From positions 1 through 51,707 of IMG/VR virus record IMGVR_UViG_3300034272_003143: DNA of 51,707 bases; one strand, 5' to 3'. Source of the stretch: a virus. Below the pieces are notes generated by a model. It saw only the letters and a list, made by a program, of their open reading frames with translations. It made no database searches and was not told the origin of the DNA. Below, in pieces: positions 34,253 through 42,411 of this stretch (position 1 is the first letter of the stretch; the number at the start of each line of letters is the position of its first letter). The translations under genes and the position numbers were made by a program.

Positions 34253-37117
34253 ATGGCTCTCCTTAATTTTCCAGACAACCCCCTAAACGGACAGCTGTAT
34301 CCGAATCCATGCCCTGAAGGGGTCACTCAATACAAATGGGAGTCAAGTACCGGAATGTGGCGTATTGTCGGGGTGGCCACAGGAGTCACCCCCGGACGAT
34401 ACGGTGACAGTATCACAGTCGGACAATTTACGGTTGATGTAGCCGGTCGGGTAACTGATGCGGCGAACATCCCCATTCGTGATGCCACAGTTTTTCTACC
34501 AGGCTTAGTCCAGCTTAACGACACTACAACAAGCATCAGCTCCACGCAGGCATTAACGGCAAAAGCTGGTAAATCACTTCAAGATCAAATTGGTAACCTC
34601 GCAAATTGCACGGTTCAGGACCGTACAAATGTTGTTGCCGCTCTAAACGACCTTCAAGCTCAGACATCTCAACTTCAAACAGACGCTCTGATCTGGTGTG
34701 GATACTACAATGCCGCTGAAGGTGACATTTCTTATGTGAGTATCACTGGTCAAAGGCTAGGATACCAAATTGGACAGGAGCTTCCAGATCCTGGACCAAA
34801 AAATGGTGGGGACTTTTTTATAGTCACTGTTTCTGGTAATCCTTATATTGCCGGAGACTACAACGCACCAGATGCCAATATTGAGGTAGGAAACTGGATC
34901 GTCTCAGAAGGTTCTCGTTGGTCTGAGGTAAATGCGGCGAGTGAACTTCAAGCGAAAGACATTAAGTATATTCCATCGGCTCCGCTGACGGCGACAAATG
35001 TCCAAAACGCCCTCTTCCAGGTAACCCAACTCTTCAGAACTCCGATTGGTGGCGCATCAATCTCTGAAACAAAACCGAATAATCCGTATCCTGGCCAACT
35101 TTGGTGGGATTCGGATGATGGACTGTTCTACATCTTCTATCAAGACCTGAATGGGTCTCAATGGGTTGAAACTGGCGGTGGCGGGTCCAATCTTCTTGGT
35201 GGTGGAAGTGGCGGAATCTATCTCCTCGACACCGGAGTTGGACTCACAGGCGGTCCTATCACAACTCGTGGAGAAATCAGTCTCGTCCCCGCTTTTCTCG
35301 ATCCGGCCGATATCGGCAATAGCACGATCGGCGGTGTTGTTCCTGGCATCGGACTCAACTATGAGAACGGCACCGGCGTCTTCAGCGTTCGTTTAACTAG
35401 CGATCCCCAAGGAACAGATGAAACTGTAGCCCTCAACCAAGTCGGCGCAAACATCCTGAATAACAAGATCGCCGCTCTCACAGGAAGCAATATCTTGGCG
35501 GGAACTTATGATGCACGTCAGGGTGTGGTGGTTTACGCTACGCCGGCTGGTGTATCGAAGGGACTCGTTGTTGGTCAAAATCTGCCCGCACCTTCGGCGG
35601 CTCTAGATAACTACTACGTCATCGTAACAGTCGGTGGTGATCAGGGACCGAATGGCCCTCAAAAGGCCGGTGCAGGAGACTGGTACATCTGCCAATCCGA
35701 TCAGGTGCCCGCTGTATGGTTCCTGATTGATTTCGAAAATATCGGCGCTCAAGCCGAGAACGTCTCAGTAACAGAAATCCCTGGAATCGAATTCGTTTCG
35801 AACGTTCAACGTGCGCTTGAGGCGATCGAGCTTCAAGTTCAAGATCGAATTGAGTTCGTTAAAACTACCAGTGGGGGAATTCAGGTTGATGTTACCGCAC
35901 CGGGTTTAACCTCATATGATGGTACGACCCTGAGTATTGGACTCGACAACGCGACTCTCGCGAATCGCGGTATTGTCCAACTCACAAATGACGTCACTGG
36001 CAATTCCGAAGATCTCGCCATAACCCAGTTGGCGGTGAGTAGGCTCAACACAAAAGTTGATGCACTTACTGGTGCAAACATTCTGGCTGGAACGTACAAC
36101 TCCAACACGGGAACTGTTTCCGCGGTCACACCCGCTGGAACAGCTGCTGGTTTGGTTCCCGGTCAACAGGCTCCTCCAGCTGGACGAGTTCCTGATAACT
36201 ACTATCTCATCGTTATTGTCGGTGGTGGATTTGGACCTCCCGGCGCCGTAATTCCGGCCACTGGCGTTCAGTCAGGAGACTGGTTCATTGTTGAAAATGA
36301 GGGTGGAGTCGCGGCGTGGATCACAATTGACTACGAAAACCGCGTCGTTGATGCAACGCAAGTCAATGTTTCCCCTATTCCCGGCCTCACTGCGACAAAT
36401 GCCCAAACTGCACTTGAGCAAATTGAGGCACAAGTCGATCAGTGCATCACTGACATCAACAGCAGCAATAATGGAATCAGCATCGCCACTCTTCCCAATA
36501 ACGCCACATTTGGGAACAATGTTGGACTGACCCTCAACCCCGCAAATTCCACAGACATCGGTGGTGTTTTTGTCACGCCAAACAATGGCCTGGTTCTCGC
36601 CCCTGCTGGAGGATTAGCCGCGGCTATTGCATCGAACAGCGTTCTTGGCTCCGTTAAGATTGGCACCGGAATCAGTGTGGATTTGACTGGAACGATTTCG
36701 GTCGATATCCCTGATATTGGCGTTTCAAAAATTTCGTCAAGTCCAGGAGTCAGCGTTGAACCTACAACTGGGGTCGGAGACGTCACAATTGGCCTCACAC
36801 CGGCGACCGCTGGTCAAATCGGTGGGGTTAAGGTGGGAAGCGGAATCAGCGTCACTGCTGATGGCACAATTTCAACCGTTCCCGCCGCCCCTCCTCAAAA
36901 ACTCGACAGCTTGAAGACACAATTTGACGGCTCACGTGTCTCCTACACTTTGGCAATCGGCGGAACAGCGGTGACACCGGCAAACGACGCCGCCGTATTA
37001 ATTGTTCTTGGAGGTGTGGTTCAAACCGCTGGTGATGCCTACTCAGTAGCAGGAAGCACCATCACTTTCACAGGCCCTCCCGCTGTAAACACGGAGTTCT
37101 ACGGAGTTCTCTTCTGA
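34253..37117 (+). CDS. Long modular tail fibre with three GTYDA-type modules
   Basis: 954 residues. N-terminus (NFPDNPLNGQLYPNPCPEG, then QYKWESSTGMWRIV) is the DGQ-YP docking type. Next come a GRYGDSITVGQFTVDVAGRV segment, an early diverged module (WCGYYNAAEGDISYVSITG, about 150-225), one LWWDSDDGLFYIFYQD segment, and two full GTYDA modules (about 415-500 and 610-690) separated by IQVDVTAPGLTSYDGTTLSI. IGGV repeats follow, and the C-terminal module (FDGSRVSYTLAIGGTAV, VLIVLGGVVQTAG, FYGVLF) closes it. It therefore combines a docking domain from one set with internal modules seen in 16769 and 37117. Confidence 0.87.
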   Translation: MALLNFPDNPLNGQLYPNPCPEGVTQYKWESSTGMWRIVGVATGVTPGRYGDSITVGQFTVDVAGRVTDAANIPIRDATVFLPGLVQLNDTTTSISSTQALTAKAGKSLQDQIGNLANCTVQDRTNVVAALNDLQAQTSQLQTDALIWCGYYNAAEGDISYVSITGQRLGYQIGQELPDPGPKNGGDFFIVTVSGNPYIAGDYNAPDANIEVGNWIVSEGSRWSEVNAASELQAKDIKYIPSAPLTATNVQNALFQVTQLFRTPIGGASISETKPNNPYPGQLWWDSDDGLFYIFYQDLNGSQWVETGGGGSNLLGGGSGGIYLLDTGVGLTGGPITTRGEISLVPAFLDPADIGNSTIGGVVPGIGLNYENGTGVFSVRLTSDPQGTDETVALNQVGANILNNKIAALTGSNILAGTYDARQGVVVYATPAGVSKGLVVGQNLPAPSAALDNYYVIVTVGGDQGPNGPQKAGAGDWYICQSDQVPAVWFLIDFENIGAQAENVSVTEIPGIEFVSNVQRALEAIELQVQDRIEFVKTTSGGIQVDVTAPGLTSYDGTTLSIGLDNATLANRGIVQLTNDVTGNSEDLAITQLAVSRLNTKVDALTGANILAGTYNSNTGTVSAVTPAGTAAGLVPGQQAPPAGRVPDNYYLIVIVGGGFGPPGAVIPATGVQSGDWFIVENEGGVAAWITIDYENRVVDATQVNVSPIPGLTATNAQTALEQIEAQVDQCITDINSSNNGISIATLPNNATFGNNVGLTLNPANSTDIGGVFVTPNNGLVLAPAGGLAAAIASNSVLGSVKIGTGISVDLTGTISVDIPDIGVSKISSSPGVSVEPTTGVGDVTIGLTPATAGQIGGVKVGSGISVTADGTISTVPAAPPQKLDSLKTQFDGSRVSYTLAIGGTAVTPANDAAVLIVLGGVVQTAGDAYSVAGSTITFTGPPAVNTEFYGVLF

Positions 37118-38775
37118 TGGCTTTAACAAGAGCTCAGTACATGGATCCACCCGGAGGTCCGGGTTCTATTGGAGCTATTCGGGAAGGTTCGTACATTACC
37201 ATAACTGCTGATGGCGTTATCAGCTGGCCCGGTGCTCCTGCGACAACTGTTTCCATTTCGCCTGTTTCCGGAATTTCTGCTTCTAACGTCCAAGAAGCGA
37301 TTTCTCAACTTGAAGCGCAGATTCAAAGTTTGAGCGGAAGCACCATTCTGGCAGGCTTGTACAACGCTAATCTGGGCGTCCTGAGTTATGCCACCGCAGC
37401 TGGATCCTCAGCGGGATTTTCTGTTGGTCAAAACCTACCTGCTCCATCGCCAGCAATTGACAACTACTATGTCATTGTAACGATAGGCGGAAACATCGGG
37501 CCGAGCTCTTCTCAACCGTCTTCTCCTGGGGATTGGTGGATTTGTGAATCCAATGGGCCCCAGTCAGTCTGGTTCCTAATCGCGTTTGACGATCGGTACA
37601 TTCCAGCTCAGAATGTGCTAGTTTCGACCATTCCTGGTATCCCTCTAGCCTCAAACGCCCAAGAAGCGCTTACTCAACTCGAGGCGCAAACGAATGATCG
37701 AGTTCAAAAAGCCGTTAACTCCGGGTCGGGAACGGGTGTAAGCCTAAATGTTTCGGCGGCTCAGCCAGTCTACGAGGGGACCACACTTACACTCAATGTG
37801 GATCCCGCCTCTCTTTCCGGTGCGGGTACGGTTCAACTCACAAATTCTGTTGCGGGGCAGTCAGAATCACTTGCCATTACGCAGAAAGCAGGAAACGATC
37901 TTAGCAATAGAATTGATCAGCTGTCTGGACAGCAAGTTCTTGCGGGGACCTACAATTGTTTGACTGGAACACTGGTCTATGTAACGCCTTCCGCTCAGGG
38001 GAAGGGTTTTGTGGTGGGCTCAAACTGTCCAAATCCTTCAGTCAGTATCGACAACTATTACGTCATCGTTGTCACCGGTGGATCGCAAAGTCCCCCAGGA
38101 TTGGCACCCCCGGCAAACCCGTACAAACCAGGCGACTGGTTCATTTGCGAGGGAACAACCTCTTCCGTCTGGGTTCCCATCGCGTTTGACAATACCACAA
38201 CAAGTGCGGCAAATGTGTCCCTTAATCCGGCCGTCAATGGAAGAACGAATGTTCAAGACAGCAACCAGGACTTGAACGCTCGTCTGATTCAGTGCGTCTC
38301 CAACCTTGTCAGTGATGTTGGTCTGTCAATTTCTGTGAGATCGTCGACATCCGATGGCAGAACGCTTGTTGCGAACCTGAATCCTTCAAACCCGAGCAAC
38401 CTTGGTGGTGTCATCGTTCCTGGAGGAAACGGCCTTCGTGTCGACGGTTCTGGTGTGCTGGATCTCACAGCGGCAACGTCGATTCAAATTGGGGGCGTAA
38501 AAATTGGCAAAGGCATCACAGTCGATCAAACAGGACTGATCACGGTTAATCCGCCAAGAGTGATTGACCAAATTAGTTTTAATGGCACCTCATCCTCATT
38601 CGCACTAACAACTGCAGGAGCACCTCTTACAAATCCACTTCCAAGTGACCTTCTAATTTTCGTAGGTGGTGTAGCCCAACCGCCAAACTCATACACGCTC
38701 TCTAACAACTTGATAACTTTCTCGGAGATACCTCCGGCTGGCGCGACATTCTACGGGATTTTGCTGTACTCGTGA
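37117..38775 (+). CDS. Modular tail fibre with two GTYDA-type modules
   Basis: 552 residues, TGATG coupled. N-terminus (LTRAQYMDPPGGPGSIGAIR) is the third docking type. GTYDA modules lie at about 80-160 (LAGLYNANLGVLSYATAAG) and 270-355 (LAGTYNCLTGTLVYVTPSAQ), each closing with NYYVIV..GG and GDW.IC. IGGVKIGKGITVDQTG follows, then the shared C-terminal module (QISFNGTSSSFALTTAG, LLIFVGGVAQPPNSYTL, ATFYGILLYS). Internal sections between the two modules are diverged, so copies are old enough to be distinguished. It closes a three-gene unit. Confidence 0.87.
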   Translation: MALTRAQYMDPPGGPGSIGAIREGSYITITADGVISWPGAPATTVSISPVSGISASNVQEAISQLEAQIQSLSGSTILAGLYNANLGVLSYATAAGSSAGFSVGQNLPAPSPAIDNYYVIVTIGGNIGPSSSQPSSPGDWWICESNGPQSVWFLIAFDDRYIPAQNVLVSTIPGIPLASNAQEALTQLEAQTNDRVQKAVNSGSGTGVSLNVSAAQPVYEGTTLTLNVDPASLSGAGTVQLTNSVAGQSESLAITQKAGNDLSNRIDQLSGQQVLAGTYNCLTGTLVYVTPSAQGKGFVVGSNCPNPSVSIDNYYVIVVTGGSQSPPGLAPPANPYKPGDWFICEGTTSSVWVPIAFDNTTTSAANVSLNPAVNGRTNVQDSNQDLNARLIQCVSNLVSDVGLSISVRSSTSDGRTLVANLNPSNPSNLGGVIVPGGNGLRVDGSGVLDLTAATSIQIGGVKIGKGITVDQTGLITVNPPRVIDQISFNGTSSSFALTTAGAPLTNPLPSDLLIFVGGVAQPPNSYTLSNNLITFSEIPPAGATFYGILLYS

Positions 38776-38779
38776 CAAA

Positions 38780-38788
38780 GGGTAAAAC
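38780..38788 (+). promoter_or_regulatory. GGGTAAAAC element 9
   Basis: Five bases after a stop and 40 bases before ATG 38820. Confidence 0.7.
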
Positions 38789-38819
38789 TGTTTCAATCAG
38801 GTCTTTTCAATAGCTGAAT

Positions 38820-39281
38820 ATGGCTCTCAATAAAGCTCAGCTGATGGAAGTCCCCGGAGGTCCCGGGGTTGTTGGTGCCATTAAAGCCGGAACTAACATT
38901 TCCATTACGCCAGATGGCACAATTTCGGCCAGCGCCGGTGGACTGCCCATCGGTACAGTAACTTCAGTGGGCGTCTCCGGTGGTTCAACTGGTTTGGTCT
39001 TTTCAGACAGTCCAGTGACCCAAACTGGGACCATGACCATGAGTGGCGTGCTTGGTGTCGCAAACGGCGGAACTGGCGCAACTTCTCAAGCAGCCGCTGC
39101 TGCAGCTATTCTCCCTAACCAAAGTGGGCAGTCAGGGAAATTTCTTCGGACAAATGGGTCAGCTACTCAATGGGTCAATGCTATCACCGGAGTTACAGCT
39201 GGGTCTGGACTTGCAGGGGGCGGACTCTCAGGCGGTGTAACTCTTAGCATCGATATCAGTTCTCTCCCCGCTCTCCCCTAA
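38820..39281 (+). CDS. Short fibre segment with AQ-M-PGGPG docking domain
   Basis: 153 residues. Docking start (LNKAQLMEVPGGPGVVGAIK, AGTNISITPDGTISA) matches 31706 and 37117, then a NGGTGATSQAAAAAAILPNQ segment with GKFLRTNGSATQWVN, which is common in phage fibres. It stops there with LAGGGLSGGVTLSIDISSLP and lacks any tip. The next gene begins on its last stop base (TAATG), so it may act as the base to which the following adhesin attaches. Confidence 0.8.
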   Translation: MALNKAQLMEVPGGPGVVGAIKAGTNISITPDGTISASAGGLPIGTVTSVGVSGGSTGLVFSDSPVTQTGTMTMSGVLGVANGGTGATSQAAAAAAILPNQSGQSGKFLRTNGSATQWVNAITGVTAGSGLAGGGLSGGVTLSIDISSLPALP

Positions 39282-40369
39282 TGGCAATTCAAGGCAGCGA
39301 TCTGTTCATCGTTAGTCAAGGTGGGCAGAATTATCAACTCACCGCCTCCAGTTTGGCAGCAAGAATCCAAACAATGAATGGAGGAAATCTATTCATTACT
39401 TCTAGGGGAGGCACTTCATCGAAAGTAACTGCTACTGCATTTAAGGAGTACCTTCTTGGAAATGCGAGTAATGTTTTAGGCACAGATACTTATCTCATCG
39501 CAAGGGCTGGTGCAAACTACCAGGTAACAGCTGCAGAGATTAAGGCGTATACCAATATCGACGCCGAAACTGTCGTCATTAGCAGCAACGTAAATAACGT
39601 TAACGTTTCCACACTGTTCACAACATGGGGTCAGAATCGAAATAAGAGACTTGTAATCAACTCCGGCGTAACCGTTGGCTCCCTTAGTTCCGGAACCGCT
39701 TCACTTACCATCCCGGCTGGTGCTGGTGGTGGCTCATTCCAGGTGGAAAACCGAGGCTCCATCATTGGCGCCGGCGGAACTGCCAACAGTGGAGTAGGCG
39801 GGACGGCGATGGTGGTGCAAAACGCCATTGCCATGTTTAACTACGGCACCATCGGTGGTGGTGGTGGCGGCGGTGGAGTCGGTGGTGTAGGCGGTGGTGG
39901 TTCATACACCACGACAGAGGGTCTTGGCGCAGGTAACCAGGTAAGTCAGATTCAGAGTAACTGCGATAACTCCTGTAATACAAAGTTCGGCGCTGGCGCA
40001 TTTTGCCGTAGTAACTGTGTTGGTGTCCCAGGACCGTTCCTCCTTCTGATTTGTAACGACTGTGCTAGGACCACAACGGTGTTCACCGGTGGTGGTGCTG
40101 GTGGTTCAGGTGGCCGTGGAGCCGGATCTGATGGGACAAATCAGACGGGCCAAGCTGGCGCGGCTGGTGGCATAAACGCTGGTGCCGGTGGTACCGGTGG
40201 ATCAGGTGGAGCGATTGGCGTGAACGGTGATACGGGCGGCACAGGCGCAAACGGAAACAATGGCGCAGGAGCTGCTGGTGCTGGTGGCGGCGCCGCTGGA
40301 TTCTACGTTGTTGGTGGTGCAAACGTGAACTTCGTCGTTGCTGGAAATCTACTCGGTCGCGCTGGATAG
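39281..40369 (+). CDS. Glycine-rich distal adhesin with cysteine-rich insert
   Basis: 362 residues. The N-terminus holds three copies of a short repeat (DLFIVSQGGQNYQLTASSLA; NLFITSRGGTSSKVTATAFK; TYLIARAGANYQVTAAEIKA), about 45 residues apart. A beta region follows, then glycine-rich sequence (GGGGGGGGVGGVGGGGS and many GAGGTGGSGG runs) ending AAGFYVVGGANVNFVVAG and LLGRAG. Gly-rich ends of this kind form polyglycine-II sandwiches in T-even-like gp38 adhesins that contact the receptor. Between residues about 228 and 265 sits an insert with six Cys as C-x3-C, C-x3-C and C-x2-C. Likely a receptor-binding tip. Confidence 0.83.
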   Translation: MAIQGSDLFIVSQGGQNYQLTASSLAARIQTMNGGNLFITSRGGTSSKVTATAFKEYLLGNASNVLGTDTYLIARAGANYQVTAAEIKAYTNIDAETVVISSNVNNVNVSTLFTTWGQNRNKRLVINSGVTVGSLSSGTASLTIPAGAGGGSFQVENRGSIIGAGGTANSGVGGTAMVVQNAIAMFNYGTIGGGGGGGGVGGVGGGGSYTTTEGLGAGNQVSQIQSNCDNSCNTKFGAGAFCRSNCVGVPGPFLLLICNDCARTTTVFTGGGAGGSGGRGAGSDGTNQTGQAGAAGGINAGAGGTGGSGGAIGVNGDTGGTGANGNNGAGAAGAGGGAAGFYVVGGANVNFVVAGNLLGRAG

Positions 40370-40385
40370 TTTACTCAATAACTGG

Positions 40386-40405
40386 GGCACTATGATAGTA
40401 GTGCC
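40386..40405 (+). terminator. Hairpin after the adhesin gene
   Basis: A perfect 7-bp stem (GGCACTA with TAGTGCC) and six-base loop lie 16 bases after the stop at 40369 and before the ATG at 40418. It is followed by TCTCTTAG rather than a long T-run. It marks the end of the fibre array and may be a terminator or an RNA 3'-end stabiliser. Confidence 0.5.
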
Positions 40406-40417
40406 TCTCTTAGCTCC

Positions 40418-40879
40418 ATGGAATACACAGTAAAGCGGGTGATGCCCGGTCAGATTGAAGTTGAGTTTTCAGATGGCTCTTGGGCCGCCGTGCCCGTTCA
40501 GTCGGATTTCTCTCTCGACCAAATTGACGAAGAGGTCGCCAAGTACGATCCGGAGTTTTTTACTGCTGCCTCGATTCCTTCAAATGCTGTGAATCCTCTC
40601 ATCGAGGCCGGCAGCAAACGAGTCTCCAAACTTGCCGATATTCCCGCTCCTGATCAATCTGAGACAAATATTCTAGGAAAGATCACCGCAAGCATACTTT
40701 TGGTCGCGCTGTACCTCGCGGAAAATGGGGATCCCACGCTCAGGGACGCTATCTATAGTCAGGTTAAACCAGTCGTTGAGGGTTCGGATTTTGATCTGGG
40801 CGCGATTTTGTCTTATGTGTCTATCGAAGACGACGATATTTTCAATCAAGCTCTAGAAGAACTTAAAAATGGAGTCTAA
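40418..40879 (+). CDS. Hypothetical protein
   Basis: 153 residues. N-terminus (QIEVEFSDGSWAAVPV) reads as a small beta domain; the middle has one possible membrane or buried helix (ILGKITASILLVALYLAENG), and the end is acidic and helical (DIFNQALEELKNGV). Not a fibre: no glycine repeats. It is the first gene after the fibre array and overlaps the zinc mini-protein by 11 bases. Function unknown; a chaperone for fibres is possible from position only. Confidence 0.6.
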   Translation: MEYTVKRVMPGQIEVEFSDGSWAAVPVQSDFSLDQIDEEVAKYDPEFFTAASIPSNAVNPLIEAGSKRVSKLADIPAPDQSETNILGKITASILLVALYLAENGDPTLRDAIYSQVKPVVEGSDFDLGAILSYVSIEDDDIFNQALEELKNGV

Positions 40880-41021
40880 TAGAAGCGCCATTGACAAGAT
40901 GAAGACATGCCTGCAATGCGAGCATTTCTTCGAATTAACTCGTCAGTGCAAAAAGTGCGGGTGCTTTATGCCCTTGAAAGTAAGACTCCCCAATCAGCAG
41001 TGCCCGGTTGGCAAGTGGTGA
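40869..41021 (+). CDS. Small four-cysteine zinc-ribbon-like protein (DUF6171-like)
   Basis: 50 residues from ATG 40869, or 40 from ATG 40899; the longer start overlaps the preceding gene by 11 bases. The pattern CLQCEHFFELTRQCKKCGCF and MPLKVRLPNQQCPVGKW contains C-x2-C, C-x2-C-x-C and a last Cys, which fits a small zinc-binding fold widely seen in cyanophages (DUF6171-like, from memory). Function is unknown. It is convergent with, and directly touches, the minus-strand gene. Confidence 0.75.
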   Translation: MESNRSAIDKMKTCLQCEHFFELTRQCKKCGCFMPLKVRLPNQQCPVGKW

Positions 41022-41771
41022 TCAAAAATCAAGATCGATCTCATCCTCAGCTTGAGGTTTGAAAGAACCGATTAACTCCACAGGCGTTGCGTAACCCGCG
41101 GCGCCTTTTGATCTATTTGCTTTCGCACACACCACAGCAAGTCGGGCGTGCTCCCTGTGCCACTCCTGCCACGATGCCCACAGAGCATCATCCTTGATTC
41201 GCTTCCCCGTTGGTGGCCCGCACAGAACAATATCACAGTAGGTGAGCATGTTATGTTGCACCCACTCGTCGGCGATCTGCGCGAACGGCTTCCCGTAGTG
41301 ATCGATATCCACTCGCACTCCCTTCCTTAGGAGTTTCCCCGTCACCATACACTCGATCGGGTAGCTCGTCGTGGCCTTATAATCCTTCATCTGCTTTTCC
41401 ACTCCCCTCCGCATGGCCGCTTTCACCGTGTTGAAGTGTTTCTCCTCGAGAGTGGCGGTCGTGGCGATTTTCTTGGTGGGGTAGAGTGCTTCCACCAACT
41501 TCGCTTTTGGAATGGGTTGCTTGCTGCCGCCACCCTCAAGCGACAGCATCTTCACTTTTCTCCCACCTGCCATTTCAAAATAGCGGAGATAAACGACAGT
41601 GTCGGGCTTCTGCGCCAGCTTCTCCCATCGCGAGGAAAGTCGGCAGACGCGGAGAATAAAATCTCGTGGTTCCCCAATCAGACGGGAGTTCGCACGGTTG
41701 TTGTCGATGATACGACCGACCTTCTTCGTGAATTCGCCTTTATTAAGACCTAGGGTTTCTTTCGCGTCCAT
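41022..41771 (-). CDS. HNH-like endonuclease (DUF3223-type HNH fold)
   Basis: 249 residues from ATG at 41771 (a longer frame reaches 41855, into the divergent gene). The only minus-strand gene in the window. The C-terminal half has YPIECMVTGKLLRKG, VDIDHYGKPFAQIADEWVQ and WQEWHREHARLAVVCAKANR followed by SKG; this C..TG, DxDH, WxxWH..HA.L and AN.SKG layout fits HNH-fold nucleases, with DH as the likely catalytic pair. The N-terminal half is helical and basic and may bind DNA. It could be a free-standing homing nuclease or a phage DNA-processing enzyme. A degenerate GGGTAACAAC sits on its own strand 22 bases upstream of the start. Confidence 0.7.
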   Translation of the reverse strand: MDAKETLGLNKGEFTKKVGRIIDNNRANSRLIGEPRDFILRVCRLSSRWEKLAQKPDTVVYLRYFEMAGGRKVKMLSLEGGGSKQPIPKAKLVEALYPTKKIATTATLEEKHFNTVKAAMRRGVEKQMKDYKATTSYPIECMVTGKLLRKGVRVDIDHYGKPFAQIADEWVQHNMLTYCDIVLCGPPTGKRIKDDALWASWQEWHREHARLAVVCAKANRSKGAAGYATPVELIGSFKPQAEDEIDLDF

Positions 41772-41793
41772 TGTGGTATACTGGTTCTGTAGA

Positions 41794-41803
41794 GTTGTTA
41801 CCC
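41794..41803 (-). promoter_or_regulatory. Degenerate element GGGTAACAAC on the minus strand
   Basis: Reads GGGTAACAAC on the minus strand; its first base is 32 bases before the HNH-like gene's ATG, the same distance as many plus-strand copies. It differs from the common form by one inserted base, so it may be chance. Confidence 0.35.
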
Positions 41804-41809
41804 ACGTAT

Positions 41810-42190
41810 GTGAGCCACAAGTCGTCCGTGCCCGCAGAGGACCGGATTTACTCACCTGATTTTAGGGCTGAGTTGGCGCCTCTGGAGGACCAACTCGTTG
41901 AAGTCACAGGGAGAATCAAGGAGTTTCGTCACCACCCACGAAAGAAACATTTAGAGACCGTCCTCCTTGTGAATCTCATTGTGACACCTCTGCCTTTGGG
42001 GGAATCTGTGCCGTTGACCCACCTATGGTGTTTGACGCGGCACTTGAAGCGTTTAGGCATCCCCCTTGAGCAGAACGAGCGTGTGCGGTTCACCGGAACC
42101 GTTTACGCATACCACCGTCTCGGTGGCAAAAGCAAGTCACGCGGACTGAAAGGAACGCATGATTTTTCTATTCTCCCAGTTGGGACATGA
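41810..42190 (+). CDS. Hypothetical OB-fold-like protein
   Basis: 126 residues from GTG 41810; no ATG is available, and TTG 41771 is an alternative. The body (EDQLVEVTGRIKEFRHHPRK to VRFTGTVYAYHRLGGKSKSR) alternates beta strands with basic loops in the manner of an OB-fold nucleic-acid-binding domain, and contains LTHLWCLTRHLK. A single-strand-binding or RNA-binding role is possible. It is divergent from the HNH gene with 38 bases between, which include a TATACT at 41777-41782 that could serve as its -10. Confidence 0.55.
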   Translation: MSHKSSVPAEDRIYSPDFRAELAPLEDQLVEVTGRIKEFRHHPRKKHLETVLLVNLIVTPLPLGESVPLTHLWCLTRHLKRLGIPLEQNERVRFTGTVYAYHRLGGKSKSRGLKGTHDFSILPVGT

Positions 42191-42411
42191 AGATCGAAAT
42201 CTACGACCTTTGGCGTGGAGGGAACACCGTCTACTTCTGGACATTGTATGATGGCCCAGATGGCATCGACAAGGTGTCCGGCTACGCCACCAGCCTCGAG
42301 GAGGCTGTGACCAAAATACTTGATTGGAGACAGCGCATTGCAAACGACTACATTGGATCCCTCAGCGAAGAAGAGCGCGGCGAAACAGTGGGCGATCGAG
42401 AGGTTGGCTGA
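42187..42411 (+). CDS. Hypothetical protein
   Basis: 74 residues, ATGA coupled to the gene before. Starts KIEIYDLWRGGNTVYFWTLY and has an acidic end. Small alpha/beta protein of unknown function. Its last 59 bases overlap the start region of the exonuclease. Confidence 0.55.
   Translation: MKIEIYDLWRGGNTVYFWTLYDGPDGIDKVSGYATSLEEAVTKILDWRQRIANDYIGSLSEEERGETVGDREVG

Noticed and set aside
16769-40369. Diversity-generating retroelement acting on the fibre array
   Set aside because: No reverse transcriptase and no template/variable repeat pair were seen in the window.
1-40369. Invertible segment switching between fibre tips
   Set aside because: No invertase gene and no inverted crossover sites seen; all fibres point the same way and appear complete.
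41772-41855. N-terminal extension of the HNH-like gene
   Set aside because: It would cross the divergent promoter region and start inside the opposite gene; ATG at 41771 starts the ordered sequence.
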